Source of the DNA: Mycteria americana
Lineage: Eukaryota > Chordata > Aves > Ciconiiformes > Ciconiidae
Length of the DNA stretch: 64,000 bases
Assembly: GCF_035582795.1 (NCBI RefSeq)
Contig: NC_134367.1
Span: 83,249,062 to 83,313,061 of the forward strand
Reading direction: 5' to 3'
Shown: one piece after another, positions 11,801-23,100 of the stretch
Layout: each line of letters opens with the position of its first letter
Numbering within the stretch: position 1 is the stretch's first letter
The notes under the pieces: model-generated
The model's input: the letters and a program-made list of their open reading frames with translations, nothing else
What the model was told of the DNA's origin: nothing
Database searches by the model: none
Position numbers and translations under genes: made by a program

Positions 11801-13945
11801 AGATGATGAGAAGAATAGCTTGAGAAAATCCGTATTAGAACATGAGGACATGAGCATGATGGTTATTTGCTCTTCTGCTCTGTGATAGATGCTGCAGTGC
11901 CACACGTGAGCCTAGCTTAAACAGATCAAGATGTCTTGATCCTGGAGAGATCAAAATAAGTAAGTCTAACATGTGTGGGCTTTCCTCATTTTTATGCTAG
12001 GCAAAACCTTTTTTTTTTCCTGAATTTGACTTGAATTTGCAAGTGGAGTTGGCTTCCCTTCAGTGGCACGTTTTAGTGAATACGTTATTTACTACTGAAA
12101 TAGAAAAGGTCTCTGGTGTAGCAGTGATTGGCTTGAGAGTAAAAAACAAAGATGAATGCAAGAAGAAGAAAAGCAGAGTTTGCAGCTGAGCTATGAGACG
12201 AACCAGAGGTCGTAAGGGACAGAGCTACAGGAAATCTGTTCATGATGGCAGCAGGTGCAGGGGGGAGCTCTCATACACTGATGTCAATTGGAAGCGAAGG
12301 TACCACACAAAGAAGCAGCCATGTGTAGACAATGAGAAGCAGAGAGGCCGAGACAAGGAGTGGAAAACAGAGGGGACAATTTTGAGCTGGCACCAGGGCT
12401 CAGGAAGTCGTTTGAGAAGGAAAGAGGCAGCAGCACTGCCTTCAGTACACAGGAGGGATTGTTAAAATTTGGTGGGATTTCTGATGCAGCATGTAATGCT
12501 GTAGTTTCACAGTCGCTTTCAACTGGAGAAAGGCTTTTGGTGAAAAAAAAAAAAAGGGTTTAAATCCACAGCTGTTCCCAGTTTACTGTAGAGCCAGAGA
12601 AATGCTTTTGCCAGCACAAAGCAGGCAGTAGCATGGGAGAAGGGGAAGGAAGGCACAACGGGAGAAGTAGTGGAGGGAACAGGCAGGACCATTTCTTTTG
12701 GCAGCTGTGTCTGTATATGCCATCATAACGAAAATTAGAAATTAAGAAATAGCAAAACACTCCCACTCCCTCCTGTCTAATCTAAAATAGAAGATAGCCA
12801 TAGAGCATGACACTGTTAGGCATGCTCTTCCGTGTAATTTCTTACACCATCCATCTCACTCTAAACACCTAAGTACTGCCCAAAAGTGCATGAGGGCACA
12901 CTGCAGGTGGGTAGATTTGTTTGTAAGCTCTGGATGTCTCACCATGTCATTTGGATCAGACCTTTCATGAAGGGCAGAATTCAAACAGCATTAAAACCCA
13001 AGAATACTATTCTCACCTACTAGTATTTGCTTCAGAAGTCTATCTGCTTCCTGCACCTTTTTCTCCAGGTATCTTAAAGTCCTCTGTAGAAACTATCTGC
13101 CATATCCCTCCAACTCCTTTCCAACAGTCTGACAATTCAACGAGGGTGATTGTCCAAAAGCAGCTCCTCTCTTGATAAAGGAACAGATTGCCACGTTCAA
13201 TATATATATATACACACATATATATACACACATGCACTTACTCACACATGCTGCTGATTATCTACCGAGGTAATGAATTACAGTCTGCTGAGTATTCCAT
13301 TGCGGTGGGACTTGTTTGTTAAATATACACATTGATGTGAGTACACATGAGGTAAGGCAAAGTCACCTGAAGCAGAAGCATTGAAGTTTCGGATAAACTT
13401 TAACTCTTGGAGTAGATTCAGAGCAAACGCAAAGAACCCATTAACGGGGCTTCTTTCTGAGTACAGATCATGCCGTGCTTCTTTTGAATATTAGTTTAGA
13501 GAACAGTTTACCTTTTGGTAGCTTTGGACTGATTAGTGTCTCTAGAACCTCTGCCATTCAGCATATAAGCAGCTGAGACAAGCCTGCTGCTGCTGCTGAG
13601 TTATTTGAGGTAGCGTGAACAAGGGCTGGCTGCAAAGAACTGCAGAAGGGCCTTCTGAGGCTGAACGGCGGACAATCCACAACCAGATGTAACTCACTGT
13701 GTGTAAACTGAATCGGCACCTACTGGTAAGAACAATCCTAACCTCTCATATAAGATGAATAGCTTTGAGATGATCACTGCCACTGAGAAGGAAACTAGGC
13801 TTAGTTACATATCAGAAAATATCAGCAGTCAGAAAAAACCCCAAATCAAATGTTACAGACTATTGGTAAAGGAACACAGAACACAACAGTAAACGTGAAG
13901 AGGCCACCGTAGAAATCCACAGAAATCCTGCACCCTTACTTAGCC
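8871..13945. other. Intergenic sequence, nothing coding recognised
   Basis: This is mixed sequence without an identifiable exon or repeat family. Minor structure: a 14-base direct repeat tatagctaagctaa at 11094-11107 and 11120-11133, and an A run near 12542-12554. The GC-richer part at 11400-11760 has short overlapping open frames on both strands with no domain. Confidence 0.45.
13201..13232. repeat. TA/CA microsatellite
   Basis: Alternating tatata and cacaca blocks form a 32-base simple repeat, partly self-complementary through its TA stretches. Confidence 0.9.
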
Positions 13946-13949
13946 CCCT

Positions 13950-14120
13950 CATCCCAAAAAAACAGAAATAGAAAAAATTTAGAGAGGGCAACAAAGATAA
14001 TCAAAGGTTTGGAGCAGCTTCCGTGCAAGGCCAGTCTGAGTAGCTTAGCACCGCGCAGTTTGGGGAAGGGATCACATGATGTGGTAACACATATGGAAAT
14101 CATCAGAGGCATGGACACAT
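13950..14120 (+). mobile_element. Old CR1/L3-type LINE fragment, 3' part
   Basis: The order of motifs matches the tail region of the old LINE seen at 1-381: gagggcaacaaagataatca, then ggtttggagcagcttccgtg, then a match to the agatatgatagaggtctat region near 14065-14110. It is sense-oriented and highly diverged. It ends about 60 bases before the second 202-bp repeat. The intervening bases 14121-14177 may also belong to the LINE tail. Confidence 0.5.
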
Positions 14121-14177
14121 CGGGAAAAATCTCTGTTTCTTCAAGCATAAAAATCTGGCAGTTCTCAAAGGCAGCGA

Positions 14178-14379
14178 GCCATAGCCAGGCTCGGAGCAAG
14201 CACCAGGAGCTGGTGCCTGGCGCGGTGGGTGGGGACCCGGGGAGCCCCTCACCGTGGATGCCGTGTGTGCCAAAGCTGAGGCGGGCGCAAGGGGAGGCTG
14301 GGCAAGCACCTGGAGAGCGCGAGATCCGCTGCGGGTTACTGACTCCAGAAACCAAACGGAGCTGAGGAAACCCCCGAGC
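14178..14379 (+). repeat. 202-bp GC-rich repeat, copy B
   Basis: Base-by-base reading against 382-583 shows no differences over 202 positions. The boundaries are g at 14178 and c at 14379. The flanks are unrelated apart from gcagc five to seven bases upstream in both copies. It is in the same orientation as copy A, 13,796 bases away, and again just downstream of an old CR1/L3-type LINE tail. Perfect identity at this distance means recent dispersal, gene conversion, strong constraint or an assembly artefact. Confidence 0.9.
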
Positions 14380-15322
14380 TGACATTGGGCAGAGGGTGGG
14401 AGAGTCCAAAGGGGAAGCGTTGTGCGTGCTGCCTTGTTCCTACTCTCGCGAGGTAACTGCCCCGGGTCTGAGTCGGAGGGAAGGCTGTGCTGGATGGGCC
14501 CTTTGTCTGCACCACTACAGCTGCCCTTTGATAACGGATTTCTCTCTGACCGATGGGAGCTAGCACTGACATCATCGGAATCAGACGCACTACAGCAGGG
14601 CTGAAGGAAGAAGGAGAAGGATGCGTGGCTATTTTTGGCACGTGAGGCACAGCGGCTCTCTGTCTGCTCTCACAAGTCAGGAAGGGCATGGACTGGAATA
14701 TGAGGTCAAAACTCCCTTAGCGCGTCCTGTACGTCTTAATAAATGGACTGAAACCTGGGAACATCAGTAAGCTGTCAGTTTTTAGATAAACCTGGGCTTT
14801 TTTTTAGCAACTTTTCTGAATGTCATGACAACTTCCCGGTGCACAGGATGGTATTTTTAACTTCTAATAGCATTTGCTGTACCTGAGAGGGCAAAAGCAT
14901 TTTTGAAGACTAGGATGGACGGAGGTCATCTTGAAAAATGCTGATTCTGTGCACATGGCTAATGTAGTGGATATGATGATCCATGATTGAAGCAGGTACT
15001 ACTTTAGCAAAGTTGATACAAAGCTGTAGTCAGTGGACAGTCATAAGCTTATATAAAGCTTCTAATTATGGGTATCAATAGAAATAAAACTGACTGTCAG
15101 TAGAGAAACGCTAGGGATAGCATGAAATACTAGGTAATGCATGTCTTAACTAGGGAGGAGAAGATACATGGGAAATGTTGGGGGACTAGAATTATCTACA
15201 GCACAAAATAGGAGCAGGGCTTTTAGCAGAAATTCATGTTGTTGCCATGATATGTAAGTTCAAGGGGAAAGCCTCAGAAAAATTACAGTGATCTTGGAAA
15301 AAGGACTTGAAATGGTTTGCTG
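14380..15322. other. Intergenic sequence, nothing recognised
   Basis: Moderately GC-rich to about 14760, then AT-rich. An AATAAA hexamer occurs at about 14737 (cttaataaatggactg), roughly 360 bases after repeat copy B. No reading frame or repeat family was recognised. Confidence 0.4.
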
Positions 15323-15327
15323 TATAT

Positions 15328-15904
15328 TGTTGTGGGTTAACCCAGTAGGCAGCTAAGCCCCACACAGCCGCTCACTCACCCCCCCTCAGTGGGATGGGGA
15401 AAAAATGACAAAACTCATGGGTTGAGATGAAGACAGTTTAACAGGGAAAGCAAAAGCTGCGTGCACAAGCAAAGCAAAGCAAGGAATTCATTCACTCCTT
15501 CCCATGGGCAGGCAGGTGTTCAGCCATCTCCAGGAAAGCAGGGCTCCATCATGTGTAATGGTTACTTGGGAAGACAAACGCCATAACTTTGAACGTCCCC
15601 CCTTTTTCCTTCTTTTCCCTGACCTTTACTGCAGTGCAGAGCGTCATATGGTGTGGAATAGCCCTTTGGTCAGTTGGGGTCAGCTGTCCCAGCTGTGTCC
15701 CCTCCCAGCTTCTTGTGCACCCCAGCCTACTCGCGGGTGGGGTGGGGTGAGAGGCAGAAAAGGCCTTGACTCTGTGTAAGCACTGCTCAGCAGTAACTAA
15801 AACATCCCTGTGTTATCAACGCTGTTTTGGTCACAAATCCAAAATGCGGGACCACATGAGCTGTTATGAAGAAAATTGCCTCTATCCCAGCCAAAACTCA
15901 TACA
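15328..15904 (-). mobile_element. Solo LTR of an avian endogenous retrovirus, copy 1
   Basis: On the minus strand this aligns with the other two LTRs of the window: a diverged 5' end, then ggctgggatagag, ttgataacac, a block containing gatgttttag, ccagctgggac, and ttaaaccca-like sequence near the 3' end. The element is flanked by tatat at 15323-15327 and 15905-15909, a possible 5-bp target duplication, though the context is AT-rich. There is no gag, pol or env sequence next to it, so it is a recombined solo LTR. Its 5' end is more diverged than copy 3. It lies antisense to DISC1, ending 812 bases before the start codon. Confidence 0.82.
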
Positions 15905-15909
15905 TATAT

Positions 15910-16489
15910 ATAAATGATAGCACCTTGCAACAAAATGCAAAAGCTCTGTTTGACATCAAGAGATGTGAAGCCGTACAAAAGTAACGAAAATACATAGGGA
16001 GCAGAGGCTGATTCCACGTTTAAGCTTCAGAAAGGCAACGAATACCAAACTATCTAACTGTATGCATGCCTTGCTGAATTCAGCGAGTATCTGACATGTG
16101 AGGCAGTGCCAGAGAAGGGCCCGTGAACAGTCACCTGATGGCTGTAAGACCCAAGCAATGCACAGTATGGCTACATTTGAAAACGAATCGTTTCCCAATA
16201 GCGTATTTGGCATATATATTTGGTATAGCCATATCCCCCCGATGCTGGGACTGCAGCTCCCCAGGACGTGCGGGAGGGAGGCTGTACGCCTCTGTATGTG
16301 TGGCAGAGGCGGCTCTTCTGGTGCGCTGGTCCCTTCAGGCTGATGCAGATGGGGAGTGGGACGGCAGCCGCCTTGCCTTCCCTCCCAACTTAACACCGGT
16401 GTCCTGCAGACCTGGGGGAACAGAGAGCGGACCGCCTTAGACCACTGCACGGGCAGGGACCCGCCTTGACCTGAAGGACCCTTGCTCTC
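15910..16489. other. DISC1 upstream flank
   Basis: Sequence between the solo LTR and the CpG island. GC content rises from about 16230 onward. The minus strand is open over about 207 codons from 16579 to 15956, but the predicted product has no domain and its composition follows the GC bias. No TATA box or repeat was recognised. Confidence 0.4.
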
Positions 16490-16716
16490 TGGGCCTATGC
16501 ACGGCTCCACGCCCGGGCCCCTGCGCTGAGGACAGCCCTCACGGCACCGCTCCGTCCGCTCCGCCGCGACCCTCAACACCCTCTAACGCCGGGCCCGCCC
16601 GCGGCCCTCTACCCTCCCCGGGGCGGTGGAGCCGCCCTGCGGCCCGCCCCCGGTTGGGAGTGGCCGGCGCCACCGCCGCTTTCCGCCCCGGTGAGGCGGG
16701 GGGGGGGGAGGCCGGG

Positions 16717-16792
16717 ATGTGGCGGCCGCAGCCCCGGCCGGGCGGTACCGACAGGCGGCGCCGCGGCGGCGGGGGGGAGGCGGCGAGCTCAG
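16717..16792 (+). CDS. DISC1: DISC1 exon 1 (coding part)
   Basis: The exon encodes 25 residues plus the first base of codon 26, from MWRPQPRPGG to GEAASS. Human DISC1 also has a very short, Gly/Ala-rich first coding exon that ends in phase 1. The ATG is the only in-frame candidate between the CpG-island core and the donor, and it has G at -3. The exon ends TCAG|GTGAGC, a near-perfect donor. The leftover G joins AT of exon 2 to give Asp26 and keeps frame into the conserved basic motif. The peptide is Arg-rich (TDRRRRGGGG), and sequence similarity to mammals here is only compositional, so assignment rests on position, phase and promoter. No in-frame stop was seen immediately upstream, so an earlier non-ATG start is not excluded. 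Confidence 0.72.
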
Positions 16793-16840
16793 GTGAGCGG
16801 GGGGCGGCCTGCGGGCCCGGCGGCTGCTGACGGGGAGGGC

Positions 16841-16868
16841 GGCCCGGGCCGGGCCGGGCCGGGCCGGC
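16841..16868 (+). repeat. DISC1: CCGGG/GGGCC tandem repeat
   Basis: Four to five tandem copies of a 5-base GGGCC unit begin 48 bases inside intron 1 and overlap the left arm of the large inverted repeat that follows. Confidence 0.85.
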
Positions 16869-16942
16869 GGCGTGAGGGGGGGAGAGGGAGATAACCCGCC
16901 GTTGCCCCCCTCCCTCTCCCCCCCTCACGCCGCCGGCCCGGC
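16858..16942. repeat. DISC1: 33-bp perfect inverted repeat in proximal intron 1
   Basis: Arms 16858-16890 and 16910-16942 are exact reverse complements over 33 bases with a 19-base spacer (ataacccgccgttgccccc). The arms are almost entirely G and C, including a run of 7 G opposite 7 C. Transcribed from the DISC1 promoter, this would fold into a very stable hairpin starting 66 bases after the exon 1 donor. In DNA it could extrude as a cruciform. No protein-coding role is suggested. Confidence 0.93.
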
Positions 16943-17150
16943 GGGGCAGGTGCCCGGCCGGAGAGCTGGAACGGCTGCGAGGCGCCGAGGGAAGCCTGTG
17001 AACGAGCAGGGGGCGTGGGGGAGCGAAGCTGAGCCCTAACGGGGCCGGGGCCGGCAGCGGTTCTCCCGGCTGGAGGGGCCGGGCGGCTCGGCTGGACGCT
17101 GCCGTCAGGCGGGGAGGGCCGGCAGCTCGGGATGCGGGGAGTCATGGGCT

Positions 17151-20100
17151 TTTAGGGTGAAAAAAATTCCATTCCTAGGGTGAAAAAAAGCCCTTTTAGG
17201 GCTTTTAGGTTAAAAAAATATGGATCTTTCATTTTGCAGGCTGAAAGTTTTGGGGTTTTTAATTTTTTTTTTAACTTCCCGGTGATGTTAGCATTTATTT
17301 CACAGTAAATGTAGTCTAGGAAACCGTGTTACAACACTGAAATAACAGTATTATTATTTTTTTTAAACTCAAAAAATCCTCTAATTTCACCTCTGCCAGT
17401 GTGGAAGCAGTTATATTGATACAAAGATGTGTAATTTTTTTTCTTTTTCTAAATAACCAACTGCACCGAGGGAAGTAATGGTACTCTTAGAAAAGTCACC
17501 TATATAGTATCTCTAAACTTGGTTTAAAGGAAGAAAAAGGAAACTGCCATCTTAATGGAGAAGCGGCGTGTATATACTTTTATGAATAGCTGAGTTTTAA
17601 AAGACCGTGACCTCTAGTGTGGATGAGCTGCCCTCTTCCTCCTCCTCCCTGAGAGCAGCAGCCATCAGCCGGCCGAGTTAGGGCTGCCTGCGTTACCAAC
17701 ACTGGTGCTAGCGAACGGCTGTTCGGAAATTCTGGAAAAAAACACTTCACCTTTCCCCAGGAGAGCTGGGGAAGAAAGGCATGTCACTCACTGAGTGGGT
17801 CCGCTGCCTTTTGGGTTGTTGGGGTATGTGGTTCTCGGAGCTCCATTAGTCCAGCAAGACTTTCTGCAAACACTTCAGTTGTCCTTGCCAACGTTTCAAT
17901 AGAAAACAGCTCATTCATGTTTTGGTAATCCACGCTAATCTTTGTGTACAAGTACTTGAGTAACTTTTTGCTATGCTTCTGAATAGTGATTTAAGAGCTC
18001 TGCAGTGAAGTGCTTTTAAGCTTTTACAAAATACACTGTGGACCATATATCAGCAAGTGCTACTGGTAATTAAAAGTAAGTGAGAGTTTTCAAAGAAATG
18101 AACAAAGTATACTGGGATGCATTATGTCTGGTTTTGTCCTTTTGTATTTGTTCATTTACTTGCTAATTTGCAGTTAGCTTTACAGTAACTCATGAAAATG
18201 GGAGAAGTTCTACTTTATTAAACTTTTCTTATCGTTTAAATACTAAGTCCCTTTAATTATGTTGTATGGGTATTCCTCCATCTCATTGCTGAAGTTAAAG
18301 TTGTTGTGGTTCCTTCTAGGAAGGCGTTGACAGTGGTTTTCCAGTTGAAGGTACAGTAGATTTTTACTATTGATAGGGCTTTTAGGCACTTATGAAACTG
18401 AAAAGTAGGGATGTTTAAAATAAATATTTGATTTCAAAAGAAAAAAGCTGAGTTTAGGGGTTTGTGGTTACTTAAAATGTTCTGGTTATGGTGGGTTGAG
18501 GGAATGTAAACAAACCCCTAAATGCTTCTGAACAGGGTTTTGTACACTTGAGATTAAGACCGTGTCCAACTATGTATTTTTTTCTTACTTCCCAGTGCTT
18601 ATACTATCAAAGTTACCAATTTTTTGTGTAGTTCTTGGAGATGGGGCAGTGAAAATAACCTGTTCTCATACACGATACTGATGATTACAGTGCAGCAGCA
18701 CTCTGAAGAGCAGTCAGAGGCAAGTATTGTATTGCGGCTGGCTTCCTCCCTCTTTAAATTTAGATAAATCAGCCTTTGTTCTCTTCAGTGAAGTGAAGTC
18801 AAAAGTTTGGGCCTAAGCTGCTGCTGCTGGAATTGTACTGGGGCCATGTAAGCAAAGAGGATTTATTAGCACCAGGATAAATTAATTGTGACGAACAGGA
18901 AGACAGAAAGCATTGCAAACAATGTTTTGTACTCGCAAAAGTGAAAACCCTAAAGGTTAATTCTGACTTTGTTCACAAATTAGGCACACTCTGTTAGGCT
19001 TTTTTTTCTCACCATAACTTGGGCCTCTGACAGCTACTGAATCACCTGACCTTTCAAATGAGATTTACTGGAGTGTGTAACACCTCCCGAGCGCTCATCG
19101 GGAGTTATGATTTTTTTTCATTTTAGCATTTGGTTTCCTCGAGCAAACCTTCCTTCTAATTGAGCTGCAGACAGGCTGCGGCCTTTTCTCGTTTTGGCCA
19201 TAATGCATATTAGCGACTCCTGTGGAAAGGGGTTTTCTTGCCTTCTTCGGAGTATCAGCCTCAAAAATGAACCGAAAGGAACCTGTGGAGTTGCCATAGT
19301 GAGTTCCAAGTTCATCCTTAGCATCTTGTGTCTTTTCTCCAGAGAGCGGCCCTTTCATGCTGTGTCACTTAGATTAGGATTGAGCCTGGGGTATGTTGTA
19401 ATACTGTTCAATACTCTTGAAGGAAGAGTGCTGCAAAACCCTTATGTATTCGGGATGAATGTGCCCTTTGTAAATCAGCAGTCACACGAGGAAAAACTTG
19501 GCCCTCTGGCACTGAACAAAGGCTACTGTGCCTATGTTAAGCATGGTAGTACCCTTATTTGAAGGTGTTTACTTAATTCTGTGTAATGTTAACTATTTAA
19601 CACTCCATTTAATTTTCTTTTTTCTTCTCTTTTAGCATATAGGCACAGATTCCATTAACTGCTCACCTGAAAAATGCTTTCAGGGAGAAATGTTTCTTTA
19701 TCAAGCCTCCTAGCTACTGCTGCCGTGGAAGCTGAGATCCCCTATCGACATACTTTGTTTGTTAAACATGAGTTTTCTGTATGGAAATTGAATTAGCTAT
19801 TGATGTGGAGTTACTTCCCTATTTATTGATGCTGAGAATGTAAAGTGGCTTAATGAGTAATCTGAAGTCTGCAGACAGAGTGGTGAGATCATGTGCTTGC
19901 CTCAAGTGGGGTTTCTTTGTTCAGCGCAATTCCTTTGGGGCACGCAGAATTTGGATTCTGCCTCCCCTTTGTACGTACTGTACAATGCTGCTCCCTCTGT
20001 TTCAGACCCTCCTTCATCTTATAGCCACGCTTCCTTCCAGTACATACGTCTCTTATTATCTCTGTGTGAAAAATTACTAATTGGGACCCTGCTGCCTAAT

Positions 20101-23100
20101 GGGTATGATCGGTGGCACTTTCTATTCTTTCCTACCCCCTCCTCCCTTTCCTTCCTCTCTTGCTGCTTTACAAATAGGTGTGTTAGTTGTGTGACCCTGG
20201 TGTCAGAGTAAATTGTCTAGTTACTATGCTCTTTTTGACTTCTGTCAGTATGTTTATTTGTAACATTTAGTGTAAAAAACATTAAAAGTGTAAAAACATA
20301 AAAAACATTTTTTACAAGTGTAAAAACATTGCCTTGAAAAGTAAATATTTACTACATAAACAGCTGTGTACTCAGAATTGGGGAGGGAAAGTGAAAAATG
20401 CGTTTTCTTAATAGTGCTTAGCTAGCTCCTTTCATTTCAAAGGTGTATGCATTATGTGTATGTACAGATCGGATCAAACAGCACCTGAGTCAGAACTGCA
20501 AATATAGCGGTAATTTATTAAACACAGTGTATGTATGCTGAGATGATAAAATCTCCTTGGAAAAGAGCTTTGTGGGAGAAGTGGCTGCTTGAAACTAAGA
20601 GCAGAATGAATGTGATATGTGTGAACTTTCCCTGTTCTCTGCAATGGCAGAAGAGTTGGTTGTTTGGAGGGGTTTAGCAGGCTCTGGTTGAAAGGTTTCT
20701 TGTGCTGGGCTGAGCGGTCAGTGGGGCAGAAAACCATTACAGAGGAAAATCTCTTAGTAGAGCAACTTTGAGGCAACCTGTGGAGCGAAAAGTCAAGAGG
20801 TTGATAGTATTGTAAAACTAAGTAAGAATGAAAGGTTTAGTATCTGTGGGAGAAGCAGGAACTGGGAGTTGGTATCGTTAGATTTTGCTGAATTGTTTTG
20901 CAGGTCTCCAGATCTGTGTAAGGTGAGGCATGTGGCATCGGTGTAGCTTTTCAAGACCTTGCTAAATTCTGCATAATAATAATAGTGGAAAAGTAAAGGC
21001 AAATGATAATGATGTTGTCAGTGTGCCTCTAGATAATGAAGTTTGACAGTGGCTTCACAACTTTGCTGATTGATGGGGTGAGCAGAGTAGTCCCTAGCTC
21101 AGCTCATCTAGCTGGCCCCACTTTGAATTTAGATCTCCAGTCAGGCCTTTGGTCTGAAAAGTATGTTTTGAACACTGTAGGAACCCATTCTTAGGGTCTC
21201 TTTGTTTTGTTTTTGGAAAACCATAAGGTCTCCAGAGAGCTTGGGAAGTGGAAGGACAGTTTTTTCCTGCTAGTAAGCTGCTTCCTTGCTGTTTTAGCGG
21301 GTTACTGAAAGTATTTTGTTTCCCATCTTTAATGATATGATGGTAAGTATCCTTTCCACTGACATATCAGCTTAGATCTATGGTTTATCACTACTGCAGA
21401 TATACAGGCACCTGGAATGGTGCTGGTGGAGACTACTTGCAAGGCCAAATGCTTATAGCCACAGGCTTTTTTCTTACGTTATGGCTACCTAATTCTTGTG
21501 GTCTGGTTGTTCCCCTTCCCACACACACAAATGTTTTACTTCAGGGAAACATCCTGAGGTTCCAAGGAAGGAGCATGACCGAGCCTGTTCGGTGTGGTAA
21601 ATCCAGGCAGTCTCAGCTCCATAAAATACCTGACTTTTTGTTGTGAGGGCTAAGCTGAGCCTATCAGGAAGGGCTTGTTTTCCCCTGTTGTTGAAGAGCA
21701 TAGCTTTGGGGATAAGAGCTTTCCCTTCTCTGTTAGAGTTTTGGTTACTGAGGTTGAATTTCATGCGCTAGGCGAAGGTCCAGGTGCTTCCTGTTGCTAA
21801 TGGCCCATGGAGACCCAGGTGATGGAGGAATAGGCAGCACAGCTGTTTGCTGGGGCTTGGCTGTTCCCATTTCTAGAGCAGTGCATTAACCTGTCAGTAT
21901 TTGCACTAATACCTCAGGCTGTGATCAGTGGGACTGAGCTGTGGATGCGTTGTGTTCCCAGCTCCTCCCTTGAAAAACGATAGGCATAGCAATCTCAGGA
22001 GAGCAGGACAGACAACTGCTGAGTTTGACTCTCTTTTGCATTGCTGTAGCTGGATTTCCTTGATTTTTAGCATCTTTGTGGTTGCTGTGCTCCTAGCAGA
22101 AGTGACAAGGAAGGGGTGCCTACGTCTACGCATCAGTAGCGGTGTGGGGTCTCAGGGGCACGAGATGCTCTCGGACACCCAGGCTATACTGTTGCTGCAG
22201 TGGGGCAGCACTGTTTTGGCAGGGCACCGTGCTGAAACTTTGCTCCCATCCTGCCAAAGCCCTCGGTTAGGAGAGCAGTACATTTTTATTTGCTTAGAGC
22301 AATGAAAATCTTGAGACCCTCTTGTTGAAATTGTATGAGAAGGGCCTGGCTGCCCAGTGCAGCTGTTCCTCTGTGTGGTTTTGCTCCTTTGTGTCAAACT
22401 AGTTAATAATCAATAGGTATTTCATTTCCTCTTTCCCTGGGAAATCTGAACGTGGTTGTGGCAAGATGGCTGCTGTAGTGTTCCCGTGCTTGTGGTCTGC
22501 CAGGGTCTTGTACAGACTTGGCCATGAGAAGGGCTGCTCCAGTTAATGGTTCCCTCTGAGCAGGGCACCAAGGCTGTCTGTCTGCTTCCTGTGAGAATGA
22601 AGATGGGGGCGGGGGGGGAATCTTGCTTGTCAGGGGGTCTCGGGTAGCTGTAAGGTAAGAAAAGACCAGCTCCCACTTCTTCTGTTGTGTGCAGCGAGCA
22701 CTAGCAGTAGGGTGTTTGTTCTTTTAGCAGATTGGGAATTTTCCTGCTACGGTGCCAGCTTTTGTCAATGACAGAATTTTCTGTGGGATCATCTGCTCCA
22801 GTGCCAAGTTAGGAACCAGTTCATGTTAGCTGAGGAGATGTTCTCTGCCTGCCTTGAGTATAGGTATGATGCTTAGTTTTTTGGAAGTACATTTGTTGTT
22901 CTTTCCTGTATGAAGTAGGACTGGGAACTAATATCCAGTATCACTGTTTTGGGAAGAACAGTCCGTAGGACTTCTGATCGCCCTTTGTGAAATCTGCTGG
23001 CTTGCCCTGTTGTTCTTCAGGGCCTTTAGTTTATCCCTTAGAGTGCAGCTGGTAAGGTTTTTCATCTTTGCTCGGTTGAATAGGCTGCGAATATTCATGA

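Larger units (their letters stand above)
16490..17150 (+). promoter_or_regulatory. DISC1: CpG island promoter of DISC1
   Basis: About 660 bases are very GC- and CpG-rich against AT-rich surroundings, and they hold the first coding exon. GC-box-like matches are present upstream of the start codon (GGGGCGG at 16620-16626, CCCGCCCCC at 16643-16651, CCGCCCC at 16684-16690). No TATA box is visible. These features fit a TATA-less, broadly expressed promoter. The transcription start cannot be placed from sequence. CpG islands often fire in both directions, so an antisense non-coding transcript toward the solo LTR is possible. Confidence 0.8.

Noticed and set aside
15956..16579. 207-codon open frame on the minus strand beside the CpG island
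   Set aside because: Composition follows the local GC bias, there is no domain or repeated motif, and no splice or promoter logic specific to it. A divergent non-coding RNA remains possible but is not shown.
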